A stretch of 64,000 bases of DNA from Desulfobacterales bacterium (GTDB taxonomy: Bacteria > Desulfobacterota > Desulfobacteria > Desulfobacterales > JANQIE01): the NCBI GenBank assembly GCA_028282295.1, contig JANQIE010000200.1:1-64000 (forward strand), read 5' to 3'. The translations under genes were made by a program, and so were the position numbers. Shown here piece by piece: positions 51,040 to 59,915 of the stretch (positions are counted from its first letter, which is position 1; each line of letters begins with the position of its first letter). The notes under the pieces are model-generated. The model was given only the letters and a program-made list of their open reading frames with translations, did not search any database and was not told the origin of the DNA.

Positions 51040-51515
51040 TGGCCTCCTTTTTTCGGTTCAAGGGTTGTTTGGGGTTTCAAGACCTGTTGAACATAGGATT
51101 CAGAGGAGACAAGCGTTTTGCAAACTCACGGTGACAAAAACAACTGAATCGAACAAAGTAATTATGGGTTGTAAGGTATGTGTTTCCGGTATGCAATCTT
51201 GCCGGCCGATTGCTTCCGGTTTGGAATAGTTTGATCGGTGAATTTTGCGGATTCGTTTCAAAAATATTGACAATACCTCTCTCAAAGGCGGGCAACCAAT
51301 CGCGGCTCCCGGTGTCTGCACAAAGTACGTTCAAGGAGAAAATCTTCGCAACGGTTAAGGATTACGCCCCGAGATTCAACGACCCGGTGCACGCATTGCC
51401 AGTTTCGGGGCATCAATATGAAAGCAGGTTAACAATACAGGCGTAAACAATAAATAGGGCAAAACCAGTATTTGTGCCCAGGATACACCCGAATTCACGC
51501 CACAAAAAAATGAGA
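51040..51515. other. Intergenic stretch, no gene seen
   Basis: Short frames on the minus strand (51077-51334) have no ribosome-binding site or recognisable features. Apart from the family B half repeat that begins at 51516, nothing was noted. Confidence 0.5.
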
Positions 51516-51565
51516 CCTGAAGCCGGGCGCCTAAAATGTGAATTTATTTTTTGCGCGAGCCCTAA
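51516..51565. repeat. Family B half copy 5
   Basis: CCTGAAGCCGGGCGCCTAAAATGTG, then ATTTATTTTTTGCGCGAGCCCTAA; nearly identical to 39582-39631. It overlaps the last codons of the receiver gene ending at 51562. Confidence 0.8.
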
Positions 51566-52008
51566 CGACCGGATTCCGTTGTGCTGACGGCTGCAATGGG
51601 ATGCGGCCCCCGGCCTTGTGATTTGATCGGCTTTTGTTTTGACAAGCCATAACGGGTCAGCGCCAGAATGTGCTCGATACTGCAATGGTCCTTGGAAATA
51701 AAAAAATCAATATGCGCGTTACGTGCGGCGATATGGTATTCCGGCAGGTCGTTATGGGACATCATGATAACGGTGATGTCATGATGTGACGCCTTAATGG
51801 CTCGGCCGATCTCCAATCCCTTGCCACCGGGCAGATTGATATCCAGAAAGACAACCGCACACGGATACTGTTTAAGTTTGCGATACCCTTCCTTGGCACT
51901 GGTCGCATTGCGAATGGTAACCAAAGGGAAATTTTGGGTTAAAATTTCCCGAAGGGAGCGAAGAAATATAAAATTGTGGTCAAGAATTAATATTGACATA
52001 AATGCCAC
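51562..52008 (-). CDS. Response regulator receiver protein (148 aa)
   Basis: CheY-like fold: SILILDHNFIFLRSLREIL at the start, FLDINLPGGKGLEIG with the phospho-acceptor Asp, MMSHND and the conserved Lys in FFISKDHCSIE. The usual acidic pair is weak: ILDH has a single Asp followed by His. No output domain; a ~25-residue tail follows. GTG 52008 (with GAGGAT close by) or ATG 51999 could start it. The stop region overlaps a family B repeat by four bases. It lies near the NarL-type regulator and may be an upstream partner. Confidence 0.75.
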   Translation of the reverse strand: MAFMSILILDHNFIFLRSLREILTQNFPLVTIRNATSAKEGYRKLKQYPCAVVFLDINLPGGKGLEIGRAIKASHHDITVIMMSHNDLPEYHIAARNAHIDFFISKDHCSIEHILALTRYGLSKQKPIKSQGRGPHPIAAVSTTESGR

Positions 52009-52157
52009 ACATCCTCTACCCGCCTTGTATCAGCGGTTTTTTTAAGACCGACTGACCCGTGCCGGTTCATCATGTTGTGCAGGCGACAGGGTTTATAAAA
52101 TCAAACTGCCAAAGGAGAACATGCGCAGGTACAAATTGGGAGAACATTTTTGTTGCT

Positions 52158-52325
52158 GGTGTCCATCCGGAAATAGTAGATTCTGGTTCAGGTCAAGGCC
52201 GCAGCGAATTTGAAACCGCAGGCGTAACAAGACTACGTCGCAAAAACATGAATGGCTACGCCATTATTTCAAGTTCGTAAGAACACCGGCCTGAGCCAAA
52301 AGATGCTATTTCCAGATGGACACTT
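52158..52325. repeat. Palindromic element family A, copy 4 (intact, 168 bp)
   Basis: GGTGTCCATCCGGAAATAG to ATTTCCAGATGGACACTT. The internal sequence, including AATGGC-TAC-GCCATT, is nearly identical to copy 3 at 16747. Its terminal repeats have drifted slightly (GTCC for GCCC, CAGA for CGGA). Confidence 0.85.
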
Positions 52326-52639
52326 GCTGAATTAAATGCCACTTTACTAAGATACCGGTTCATGTTAAATAGGTATTTAGCTGTATATTTTGCGCAAATG
52401 GACCGTATCTTAATTAGGGTTGATTGGAATAAACATAAAGGCCGCGGAAAAAATAAAATATCCCAAATACGAACGTGCTTTGGGACATTTTATTTTTTCC
52501 GCGGTTCTAACAAGCAATCAACGCCTTCCCCACGGTAAATACCTATTTGCCATATAAGAGCCGCGTACCTAACATCCAAACAAGCTTATTGGTGCAAATT
52601 CGCGTCAACTTTGTGAAACTTGCGCAACTGAGGTTCAAT
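52326..52639. other. Intergenic stretch before the NarL-type gene
   Basis: No gene. Holds the long hairpin at 52442-52504 and, after it, the leader of the NarL-type regulator. Confidence 0.5.
52442..52504. repeat. Family E long hairpin
   Basis: CCGCGGAAAAAATAAAATAT... (52442-52467) and its complement at 52479-52504 pair at 25 of 26 positions around an 11-base loop. A shorter homologue is at 59753-59797. In the + direction the stem is not followed by a U-run, so it is not a simple terminator. Confidence 0.9.
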
Positions 52640-53308
52640 ATGCGAATTGTGATCGCCGAGGATCATACAATTCTGCGTGCAGGGTTGATAGCACTGCTAT
52701 CATCGGATGATGAGTTCGAAATTGTCGGCGAAGCCGGTGATGGACGTGAAGCGATTCGTTGTGTCGAAACGTTGAAACCGGATCTTTTACTTATCGATTT
52801 GTCCATGCCTCGTATGAACGGCATGGATGCCATCCGCGATATAAAAAAACGTTTTACGCATACCCGCATCATCGCACTAACGGTCCACAATACCGAAGAA
52901 TACATCTTGGCAACCTTGCAGGCCGGTGCAGATGGCTACGTGCTCAAAGACGCCACCCATGACGAACTGGTGCTGGCGATTCGCAGCGTCTTCAATGGTA
53001 AAACCTATCTCAGCCCCAGTGTATCGGAAAAAGTCATCGCCGGTTATCTGGAAGGCCGCAAGCAGCTTAAAACAACATCTTCCTGGGACACCATATCACA
53101 ACGCGAACGCGAAGTTTTAAAACTTATTGCCGAAGGCTACAAGAACAAGGAAATCGCGGAAGATCTCTGCATCAGCCTGAAAACGGTTGAAAAACATCGC
53201 GCCAACTTAATGAAGAAGTTGGACCTGCACAATACCGCGGCGTTGACAGTGTACGCCGTTGAGAAGGGCCTCGTTTCACCATTGCCCAATGGTGGCGGAC
53301 AAGCGTAG
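52640..53308 (+). CDS. NarL/FixJ-type response regulator (222 aa)
   Basis: Receiver domain MRIVIAEDHTILRAGL with the acidic pair, LLIDLSMPRMNGMDA with the phospho-acceptor Asp, and Lys in YVLKDAT. C-terminal LuxR helix-turn-helix: SQREREVLKLIAEGYKNKEI and LSLKTVEKHRANLMKKL-like recognition helix. ATG 52640 has GAGGTT six bases upstream. It converges with the hybrid histidine kinase, the likely partner: that kinase is of the NarX/DegS (HisKA_3) class that phosphorylates NarL-type regulators. Confidence 0.95.
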   Translation: MRIVIAEDHTILRAGLIALLSSDDEFEIVGEAGDGREAIRCVETLKPDLLLIDLSMPRMNGMDAIRDIKKRFTHTRIIALTVHNTEEYILATLQAGADGYVLKDATHDELVLAIRSVFNGKTYLSPSVSEKVIAGYLEGRKQLKTTSSWDTISQREREVLKLIAEGYKNKEIAEDLCISLKTVEKHRANLMKKLDLHNTAALTVYAVEKGLVSPLPNGGGQA

Positions 53309-53329
53309 AGCGACGGGATATCATATCAC

Positions 53330-55258
53330 CTATAACGCCACCCAGCAGCGATCCGGCCAGGAGACATAAATTGTCGTCCCTTCACCATGTTTGGACCGGA
53401 TATGAAAATCGGCTCCAGTAAGCTCGGCCCGTTCGCGCATGCTGGCCAGGCCAAAACCTTTGGCCGGACTTTTTAGAAACATGAGTTTGTCCATGTCGAA
53501 CCCGATCCCGTTATCGTAAATCCCCCACTCAATGGTGGTATTTTTCTTCTTCATCCAGATCTTCACTTGATCGGCCAGGCTGTGTTTGGCAACATTGTTC
53601 AACGCTTCTTGCAGGATTCGATAGATAACTGTTTTCATCAGCTCGGGAATCTCGTGCTCCTCGATCTCCAGTTGTTTTTCAACTTGAATGCGAGCATAAA
53701 CTTTCTGAAATTCACGGCAAACCCAGCCAATCGTGGCCAGGATGCCCAAATCGTCCAGGATGGAAGGACGCAAGTCTTCCACAATACTCCGCACTTCTTT
53801 GATTGTTTGCTGCACAAGGGGAATAATTGCTTCCAGGGCGGATGGCGAAGACACCGACGCGTGGCCCAATTCACGAAGCGAGTTTTCGACACCGAATTTA
53901 ATCGCACTCAGAGATTGACCGATGCCGTCGTGCAGTTCGCGCGCAATCCGTTTGCGCTCCTGTTCTTCAGCCGACAGGAGTTGACTCGACAGCAAGCGCA
54001 ATTGTTGCTCGGAGCGCTGCAGCTCTTTCTCCATATGCTTGCGCATGGTGATATCCAGCACATTACCCAAAACCGCGGTCTGTCCTTCATACTCGATCAG
54101 CGAGAGATTGCGCACCAGCCAGATAACCTGCCCGTCCTTGCGTACGCCCTGGACTTCGTACTCGGTCGGCACGTTCTTCCCGCTCAGGTTTTTCTGGAAT
54201 AGCTCCTGTACATGATGGCGTTCATCCGGATGGACCAGCAAATCGGAATCCATTCCGAGCATCTCATCTCGTTCATAGCCGAAGATTTCGGTAAAGCGTT
54301 TGTTCGCAAAAATGATCTTACCTTTCAAATTGATGTAGATACCGGTCAATAAATTTTCGACCAATCGGCTATACTTCTTTTCGGACTCCCGCAGTGTTTC
54401 GGCGGTTTGTTCACGCTCGTCGATTTGGTACTGTAGTTCCCGGTTGGCGGCAGCCAGTTCGGCGGTGCGCTCCTGGACCCGGGTTTCCAATTCATCATGG
54501 GCACTTTGCAAGGCCGCCGTGGCACGCTTCATTTCTGTTACATCGCGTGATATCCCGGCAATGCGATCAACTTCGCCGTCATCATTTCGCACCGGATATA
54601 ACCGATTTTCAAAAATTTTTGAATTGAAGCTGTTTTCAAACTGCACTGGCCGGCCGGTGCGAATGACCTGGTTGACCCATACCTTCACTTCGGCGGCATT
54701 TTCGGAAGAAAAGTAATCGTACAGCGGTTGACCGATCAACTCTTCCGTCGCTTTTTCGAATTGTTTGGATACAACCTTGTTGGTTGCCAACAAAATACCA
54801 TCCTTATCGATGAGCATGGCCGAATCACTCGGGGCGTTTAGCAATGCATTGAGCATTTCTTCCTTTTCACGATCTTTTTTTTCCATTTCAGCTTTATACA
54901 GGATCAGTTCGATAGTGGTTCGCAATTCATTGGCCGTGAACGGTTTTATAAGATACCCAAACGGCTCGCTCAGTTTGGCCCGTTGTAAAATAATTTCATC
55001 CGCAAAACCGGTAACAAAGATAATCGGCACGCGCATCCGGTCGCGTATTTTCTGGGCCGCATTGATTCCGTCGATCTCACCGCGTAAAATAATATCCATC
55101 AAGATCAAATCCGGATGCTTTTGCTGGGCCAGGATGAGCCCTTCCTCACCTGTAGACGCCACCCAACAGACGTCGTAGCCGAGCTTGACCAACATATCCC
55201 TGGTGTGCTGGGCGACAACGAATTCATCTTCGACAATCATGATCTTCGCTTTTTTCAC
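53330..55258 (-). CDS. Hybrid PAS sensor histidine kinase, NarX/DegS class (642 aa)
   Basis: Domain order: N-terminal receiver (~1-120: [31 protein letters not shown]), PAS (~140-255), coiled coil (~255-295), PAS (~300-425: [20 protein letters not shown]), then the HisKA_3 dimerisation domain with the phospho-His in [18 protein letters not shown], and HATPase (~540-640: [33 protein letters not shown]). No TM segments, so it senses an intracellular signal. The receiver at the N-terminus makes it possible to take phosphate from another kinase. Convergent partner: the NarL-type regulator. Confidence 0.93.
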   Translation of the reverse strand: MKKAKIMIVEDEFVVAQHTRDMLVKLGYDVCWVASTGEEGLILAQQKHPDLILMDIILRGEIDGINAAQKIRDRMRVPIIFVTGFADEIILQRAKLSEPFGYLIKPFTANELRTTIELILYKAEMEKKDREKEEMLNALLNAPSDSAMLIDKDGILLATNKVVSKQFEKATEELIGQPLYDYFSSENAAEVKVWVNQVIRTGRPVQFENSFNSKIFENRLYPVRNDDGEVDRIAGISRDVTEMKRATAALQSAHDELETRVQERTAELAAANRELQYQIDEREQTAETLRESEKKYSRLVENLLTGIYINLKGKIIFANKRFTEIFGYERDEMLGMDSDLLVHPDERHHVQELFQKNLSGKNVPTEYEVQGVRKDGQVIWLVRNLSLIEYEGQTAVLGNVLDITMRKHMEKELQRSEQQLRLLSSQLLSAEEQERKRIARELHDGIGQSLSAIKFGVENSLRELGHASVSSPSALEAIIPLVQQTIKEVRSIVEDLRPSILDDLGILATIGWVCREFQKVYARIQVEKQLEIEEHEIPELMKTVIYRILQEALNNVAKHSLADQVKIWMKKKNTTIEWGIYDNGIGFDMDKLMFLKSPAKGFGLASMRERAELTGADFHIRSKHGEGTTIYVSWPDRCWVAL

Positions 55259-55637
55259 AAACGGTCTTCCTTTCGCAAGACGTCCAGGTGAGGGTCATCG
55301 ATGAAAGCCGGGCGCAACACCGTAGCGCCCAATCCGGCTCTATGCCATGTGGCGTTTTCAGGTGCGCTGTCGGGATGACTTCGCAAGCGTGTTATCGGGT
55401 GTACACACCAAAATAGCATTTTGATGCACGCTCATGTCACAAGACCACCATGCCGGCAGAATTAGAACGCCCCTTGCACGGTTCTATCATGAAGCATCGC
55501 GGCAAATTATAGGTTAATGCGAATCAGCCTGTCAAGAATCGCGTCTTGCGGCAAACACACTCTGATCGGTGTGATAATTTGGGTGGACAATAGAAGGAAA
55601 ACCGGTTGGAGAAGGGCATTTAGAACCCTTTGACGAA
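55259..55637. other. Intergenic stretch, no gene seen
   Basis: The 379 bases between the kinase and the unknown gene hold no credible frame, terminator or repeat of the families described here. Confidence 0.5.
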
Positions 55638-56330
55638 TCAGTTGATCAATTTGGTTTGGGTCACTTTTCGCTTTAAATTGCGCAAAATGATTTTAAACCA
55701 ATTGGTGCCGACATTGGAGATTTCGAATTTCTGACCAATATACGCATCCAGGCATTTTTCCTTGCACAACTGGAACTTATCGCGGCTAGCCTTAAATCTC
55801 TCACCATCAAAGGCGAATTCAGCCGGCCCGGTATCGGTTTGAGCTTCGAACATGCGCCGATGGAAAAAATCGCTCAAGGCTTCATAGGCGGCAAACCAGT
55901 CGTTTTTCGAGCCGTCACCGTACTTGCCCAGGGCGTAAGCCCTCAATGCCGCGATTTGGATTTCGCTGTCGGCCAGGGCCAACCCGAGCCGCCGGCTTTG
56001 ATCATCATCATCGGATTGCGTCGCTGCGGTCCGGACCGACTGCTGCACTCCGTTCAAATAAAAAGCACTCAGTTTTCGATCAACCAAATCCATTATTGCC
56101 TGTCTGACACCGCGTAAGCGGTTATTTTGCTTCAATGAATCGCGCTCAATTTTCAAAAGGTCGGCCAGGATACCTTCTTGTGACTGCGCATCAAAGCTCA
56201 CCAGGTATTGATGCACACGTTGATGAGTGTCACCGGTCTTATTGTCCGGCGCCGCGGTCAACCGGGCCCACACTTGTTCAATAGTTAATTCGGGATCGGA
56301 AGGCAGTCCGTTTTTCAATTTCGCAAGCAT
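55638..56330 (-). CDS. Unknown helical protein (230 aa)
   Basis: Not recognised. Soluble, charged and mostly helical (for example ILADLLKIERDSLKQNNRLRGVRQAIMDLVDRKLSAFYL and YEALSDFFHRRMFEAQTD). Two Cys near 190 (FQLCKEKCLDAYIG). No signal peptide or TM. ATG 56330 has AGAGG 11 bases upstream and the frame extends to 56381. It lies 107 bases downstream of the HDOD gene on the same strand and may be cotranscribed with it. No function can be assigned. Confidence 0.65.
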   Translation of the reverse strand: MLAKLKNGLPSDPELTIEQVWARLTAAPDNKTGDTHQRVHQYLVSFDAQSQEGILADLLKIERDSLKQNNRLRGVRQAIMDLVDRKLSAFYLNGVQQSVRTAATQSDDDDQSRRLGLALADSEIQIAALRAYALGKYGDGSKNDWFAAYEALSDFFHRRMFEAQTDTGPAEFAFDGERFKASRDKFQLCKEKCLDAYIGQKFEISNVGTNWFKIILRNLKRKVTQTKLIN

Positions 56331-56436
56331 GAAATTTAAACCTCTTTTTTTTGAAAGACCGCAGCCCAAACGGCTGCTCAACGCGCTTTTTGCATGTTGC
56401 TACCGTTTCTGCGGCCACAATGACCGGCAATGTATC

Positions 56437-57360
56437 TCAAGCCGCCGACGCATTCTTAACCCGCGGCACGATCTGCTCCTTGAGCAGCTCGATCACCATC
56501 CCGGAGGTTTGCCGCAACGCGGCGATGTAGCCTTTCTGCATTTCCTTACGGCCGGCCCGGCCTTTACTTTCATTTTTATAGATCTCCCGGCCCTCGGCTA
56601 TCGCACCTTGCAATCGCTCGACAATCTGCGCCAGTTCTTTTTGGTCGGGAAGTTTAAATCCGGCGACGATGAGCGCCGACATGCGGGTGATGAATTCCAG
56701 CGAGTAATTGGCATCGATCGGCACGACACGATCTTTCGAATCGTGAAATCGCACCGCATCACACATATCTTCCGGCAGACTGAAACGCTGCAGGACAACC
56801 GCGCCGATTTCGGCATGCGACACACCCAGAATCTTTTTTTCCGCATCATTGGCTAATACACCATCTTCTTTTTTCATCGCGTTAATTTCGCGATATTCTT
56901 CCTTGAAATAGACGGCGATCACCAATTTGCCGATATTCTGAAGCATGGCGACAGTAAACAGTTCCTCGGTTTTGGGATAACCAAGCATCTCACCCAGAGC
57001 CTGTGCAATGGCGGCATTGAAATGGGCCTGCTGTTGGAATTTCTCAAAGTTGAACTGTTTGAAATCCAGATTTTTGGTAAAGTGATCAATGAGAAATGAA
57101 GTAATCAATATCTGCCGCATCCGGCTGAAACCGAGCAGGCTGACCGCATAATTGATTGAACGCACGGTTCGACCGTAATAGGCCGTGTTGGCCATGTTCA
57201 GAAAACGCGCCGCAATATCCGGCGACAGTTTTTCCACGATTTGATCAAAATCCGCGTTGGCATCATTCAGCAATCCGATCACTTCAAAGGCCGCGGAGTC
57301 GATGAGCGGCAGACCCTTGATTTGTTCTTCAATCGTTTCGAGGGTATATTTACCTGTCAT
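56437..57360 (-). CDS. HDOD-domain signalling protein (307 aa)
   Basis: HDOD domain (about 10-215), a degenerate HD hydrolase fold: SPDIAARFLNMANTAYYG, INYAVSLLGFSRMRQIL (typical ri-r-A-l-lG-- block), and AMLQNIGKLVI where the HD dyad is replaced by Gln-Asn, so it is not expected to cut nucleotides. HDOD proteins act in chemotaxis and c-di-GMP signalling. The C-terminal ~90 residues are charged helices. Minus strand, upstream of the unknown 230-residue gene. Confidence 0.9.
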   Translation of the reverse strand: MTGKYTLETIEEQIKGLPLIDSAAFEVIGLLNDANADFDQIVEKLSPDIAARFLNMANTAYYGRTVRSINYAVSLLGFSRMRQILITSFLIDHFTKNLDFKQFNFEKFQQQAHFNAAIAQALGEMLGYPKTEELFTVAMLQNIGKLVIAVYFKEEYREINAMKKEDGVLANDAEKKILGVSHAEIGAVVLQRFSLPEDMCDAVRFHDSKDRVVPIDANYSLEFITRMSALIVAGFKLPDQKELAQIVERLQGAIAEGREIYKNESKGRAGRKEMQKGYIAALRQTSGMVIELLKEQIVPRVKNASAA

Positions 57361-57638
57361 TGCTTATTGTCACCTAACCTTTCAAAGCATGTGTTTGATA
57401 ACGGAAGTTGACGGAACCGTGAGCATTATATCGGTGATTCATCCAGCCGACTAAAGCACCCGGCTAAAAAAAATAAACAGCATAATTCATGCCATCGTGC
57501 ACAGGGGCAGCGTGTGGCCAACCGGTGTCAACCAGCGCCGGCCGTCAGACCTGCGGAGGAAAAAAACGCGGCCAATGATAAGAGCACGCGAGTCGTCAGT
57601 TTTGATTGGCGGCCGAAGAACGCGGAAACAGGCAGTGG
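57361..57638. other. Spacer between RNB and HDOD genes
   Basis: No credible gene, terminator or repeat seen; two short plus-strand frames (57497-57705) lack ribosome-binding sites. Confidence 0.5.
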
Positions 57639-59630
57639 TCAGGCCAGAAAAACGGAAATCGTATCCTTACGCGGATTGACATGTTGGATTTTCACCCGCA
57701 CATAATCCTCCGGTTTTAATTTAACCGCGTTGCTTTGCGGCAATGTGCATTCCAGCATGTATTCAGTCAGCAGAACAGTAAAACTATTTCTGCGTTTGCC
57801 CAGTACGATGGCCTCTTCGGACTGCCCGGTGCGCGTTTGCAGGTACTTGAGCAACCAATAGCGGGACCGGCTGAACTGCATACGGCCGACCACACTCATC
57901 GGAGTCTCAAGTTGCACCAGCAGGTGCTTGATATCCTCTTCGGTGTAGGGTGCGTCCAATCCTAGAACCGATCGTATTTGCCGTTGGGTAATCAAATCAA
58001 AATACTTGCGAATCGGAGACGTGGCGGTGGTATAAACATCCAATCCCAAACCGCTATGCGGTTCGGGTTGCGAGCCGAGAACAAATCGGCTTAAACACTT
58101 GCGCTGCATCCAATTCTGAAACAAAGACCCTTCACAATTTTTAAACAACCGCTCCCGGGGTTTGGGCTGGGAGCGAAAAATCGCCGGGACCTGATGCTTG
58201 CGCAGAAAGCGTGCCGTCAACCAATTGGCCATAATCATCAATTCAGCCACCAACAGACGCCCGGGGCTTTCGCGGTCGACCTTTGTTACCGCGGGCACGC
58301 CGTTATCCTCAAACCAGATATTTATCTCCGGCAAACTGATTTGAACCGCATCCCGGCTCAATCGAAATTTTCTGAAACTGCCGGCAAGGTCGTGCAACGT
58401 TTTAATACGGGTGTCACTGTTGGCAATAAGGTTGACGTCATGATAGGAAAGCTGATCCCTGACCGCGATCATGCTGGGAAAAATGTCGTAATCGATAATG
58501 GTGCCGGCTTTGGTCAGGCTGACCATGGTGCTGATGGTCGGGCGCAGATTGGCAGCCCTGAGGCAGATCAGATCCTCAGCTAACTCAGAGGGCAGCATGG
58601 ACAATTTCTGATCCGGCATATAAATGGAACTGCCGCGTCGACGAGCCGCCCGATCCAGCCGGTCGTCCTTTTTTATATGATGCCCGACATCGGCGATATG
58701 GATTCCCAGGCGGTAGTGGTCATCAGCGGTTTCGATACTCAGGGCATCATCGAAATCGAGCGTCGACTGACCGTCGATGGTCAGCGTGGCTAAATGCGTC
58801 AGGTCCCGGCGGCCGGCGCTCACACCGGAACTAAAGGAAACGCGTGCCAGTTGCCGCGACGCTTCAAGTACCGACGGTTCAAATTCGGTGGGCACCTCGT
58901 GCCGCAACAACTCCAGGTTTTCATCAGGCAACCATTTGCCCAGTTTGACAAACGCTTGCAGCACACTGTCATTATTTTCACAGCCTGCTTTCGCCAGGAT
59001 TGATTTGCCGATGGCGTAATGGGGGCTGTCTTTCTCCAGAAGATAGTAGGATTCCAATACATCGATGATGTCCCGGTCACGCCCCAGAGCCTCCCTGGCG
59101 CCCTGCCCTGCCAAAGCGGTGCGGAGCCACCGGCTGCCTTTGTCGATAAACTGCTGCCGGCGTTTTTCCTCTTCAAGCTGTCGCAGAATTTTGTCAACCT
59201 GATCTTCGGAATGGGGATAAAAACTATCGTGATTGAATTTAAAGTAAAGGCGGTTCTTGAAAAATGCGCGTACCACAGCGGATTCATGGTCACAGGAGGC
59301 TTTGTCGTCGGGAAAACAAAATTCCGTCATGGTCGCCAAATCGATCCACTGCTGTTCGCTATTCAGAATTTCCCACAACTCTTTGATATCAATCTGGTCG
59401 ATCATTGAATTGCGCCGTTCAACAATTTCCTTCAGGTGCGCAACCAGTTTTTGGCGCCCCATCGAAGTATCCAAACGGTCACGGCCTTTATGGGCAAGCC
59501 GGCCAAGCGACATGTTGATTTCCCGGTTCGCTTCATTAAGCAGACGCAGGCGCTGTTTTTTTACCTCCAAAACGACCGCGCACCAGATTCGCTGACGATC
59601 AATATATTCTACAATTTGTCCTGATTCCAT
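57639..59630 (-). CDS. RNase II-family (RNB domain) exoribonuclease (663 aa)
   Basis: The RNB catalytic domain contains LTIDGQSTLDFDDALSIE, carrying the four metal-binding Asp of RNase II/R (D-x5-D-x-DD spacing), then YRLGIHIADVGHHI, GSSIYMPDQKLSMLP and TATSPIRKYFDLITQRQI. The C-terminal end (EDYVRVKIQHVNPRKDTISV) is a short S1-like strand set. The N-terminal ~270 residues are not the classical cold-shock domains but a charged helical region, as in the shorter RNB proteins of some anaerobes and cyanobacteria. 3'-5' degradation of RNA is expected. ATG 59630 begins a conserved-looking segment (MESGQIVEYIDRQ); the frame reaches 59666. Ribosome-binding sites are weak for both. Confidence 0.88.
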   Translation of the reverse strand: MESGQIVEYIDRQRIWCAVVLEVKKQRLRLLNEANREINMSLGRLAHKGRDRLDTSMGRQKLVAHLKEIVERRNSMIDQIDIKELWEILNSEQQWIDLATMTEFCFPDDKASCDHESAVVRAFFKNRLYFKFNHDSFYPHSEDQVDKILRQLEEEKRRQQFIDKGSRWLRTALAGQGAREALGRDRDIIDVLESYYLLEKDSPHYAIGKSILAKAGCENNDSVLQAFVKLGKWLPDENLELLRHEVPTEFEPSVLEASRQLARVSFSSGVSAGRRDLTHLATLTIDGQSTLDFDDALSIETADDHYRLGIHIADVGHHIKKDDRLDRAARRRGSSIYMPDQKLSMLPSELAEDLICLRAANLRPTISTMVSLTKAGTIIDYDIFPSMIAVRDQLSYHDVNLIANSDTRIKTLHDLAGSFRKFRLSRDAVQISLPEINIWFEDNGVPAVTKVDRESPGRLLVAELMIMANWLTARFLRKHQVPAIFRSQPKPRERLFKNCEGSLFQNWMQRKCLSRFVLGSQPEPHSGLGLDVYTTATSPIRKYFDLITQRQIRSVLGLDAPYTEEDIKHLLVQLETPMSVVGRMQFSRSRYWLLKYLQTRTGQSEEAIVLGKRRNSFTVLLTEYMLECTLPQSNAVKLKPEDYVRVKIQHVNPRKDTISVFLA

Positions 59631-59752
59631 GACGTTACACATAACAAGCGGGTTGCTGAAAGTCAATCAGCGGATCACAGGAGCCCCTTTTGGCCGTCAA
59701 GAAAAAAAACAGACATATTAAATTAAAAATGCAGCGCTGAAAATCTGGAATT

Positions 59753-59797
59753 AGGGCCGCAGAAAAAATGTCCCCAAATACATTCGTATACGGCCCT
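59753..59797. repeat. Family E short copy
   Basis: AGGGCCG (59753-59759) and CGGCCCT (59791-59797) close a loop containing CAGAAAAAATGTCCCCAAATAC, clearly homologous to the left arm of the hairpin at 52442. Lies in the spacer between the RNB and ABC exporter genes. Confidence 0.7.
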
Positions 59798-59915
59798 TAG
59801 TTTGTAGGCGGTCCTGACGCAGTTGACCCCTTGCGGCTCAGCGCCTATAGTTAAAAAAACCATAAAGCAACCCAATTTAAAAAAACCAGCTTGTTTGTGG
59901 ATACAACAAATACGT

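Noticed and set aside
59823-59915. 31-residue N-terminal extension of the first ABC exporter half
   Set aside because: No ribosome-binding site and the membrane domain begins at the MMNALKL start.
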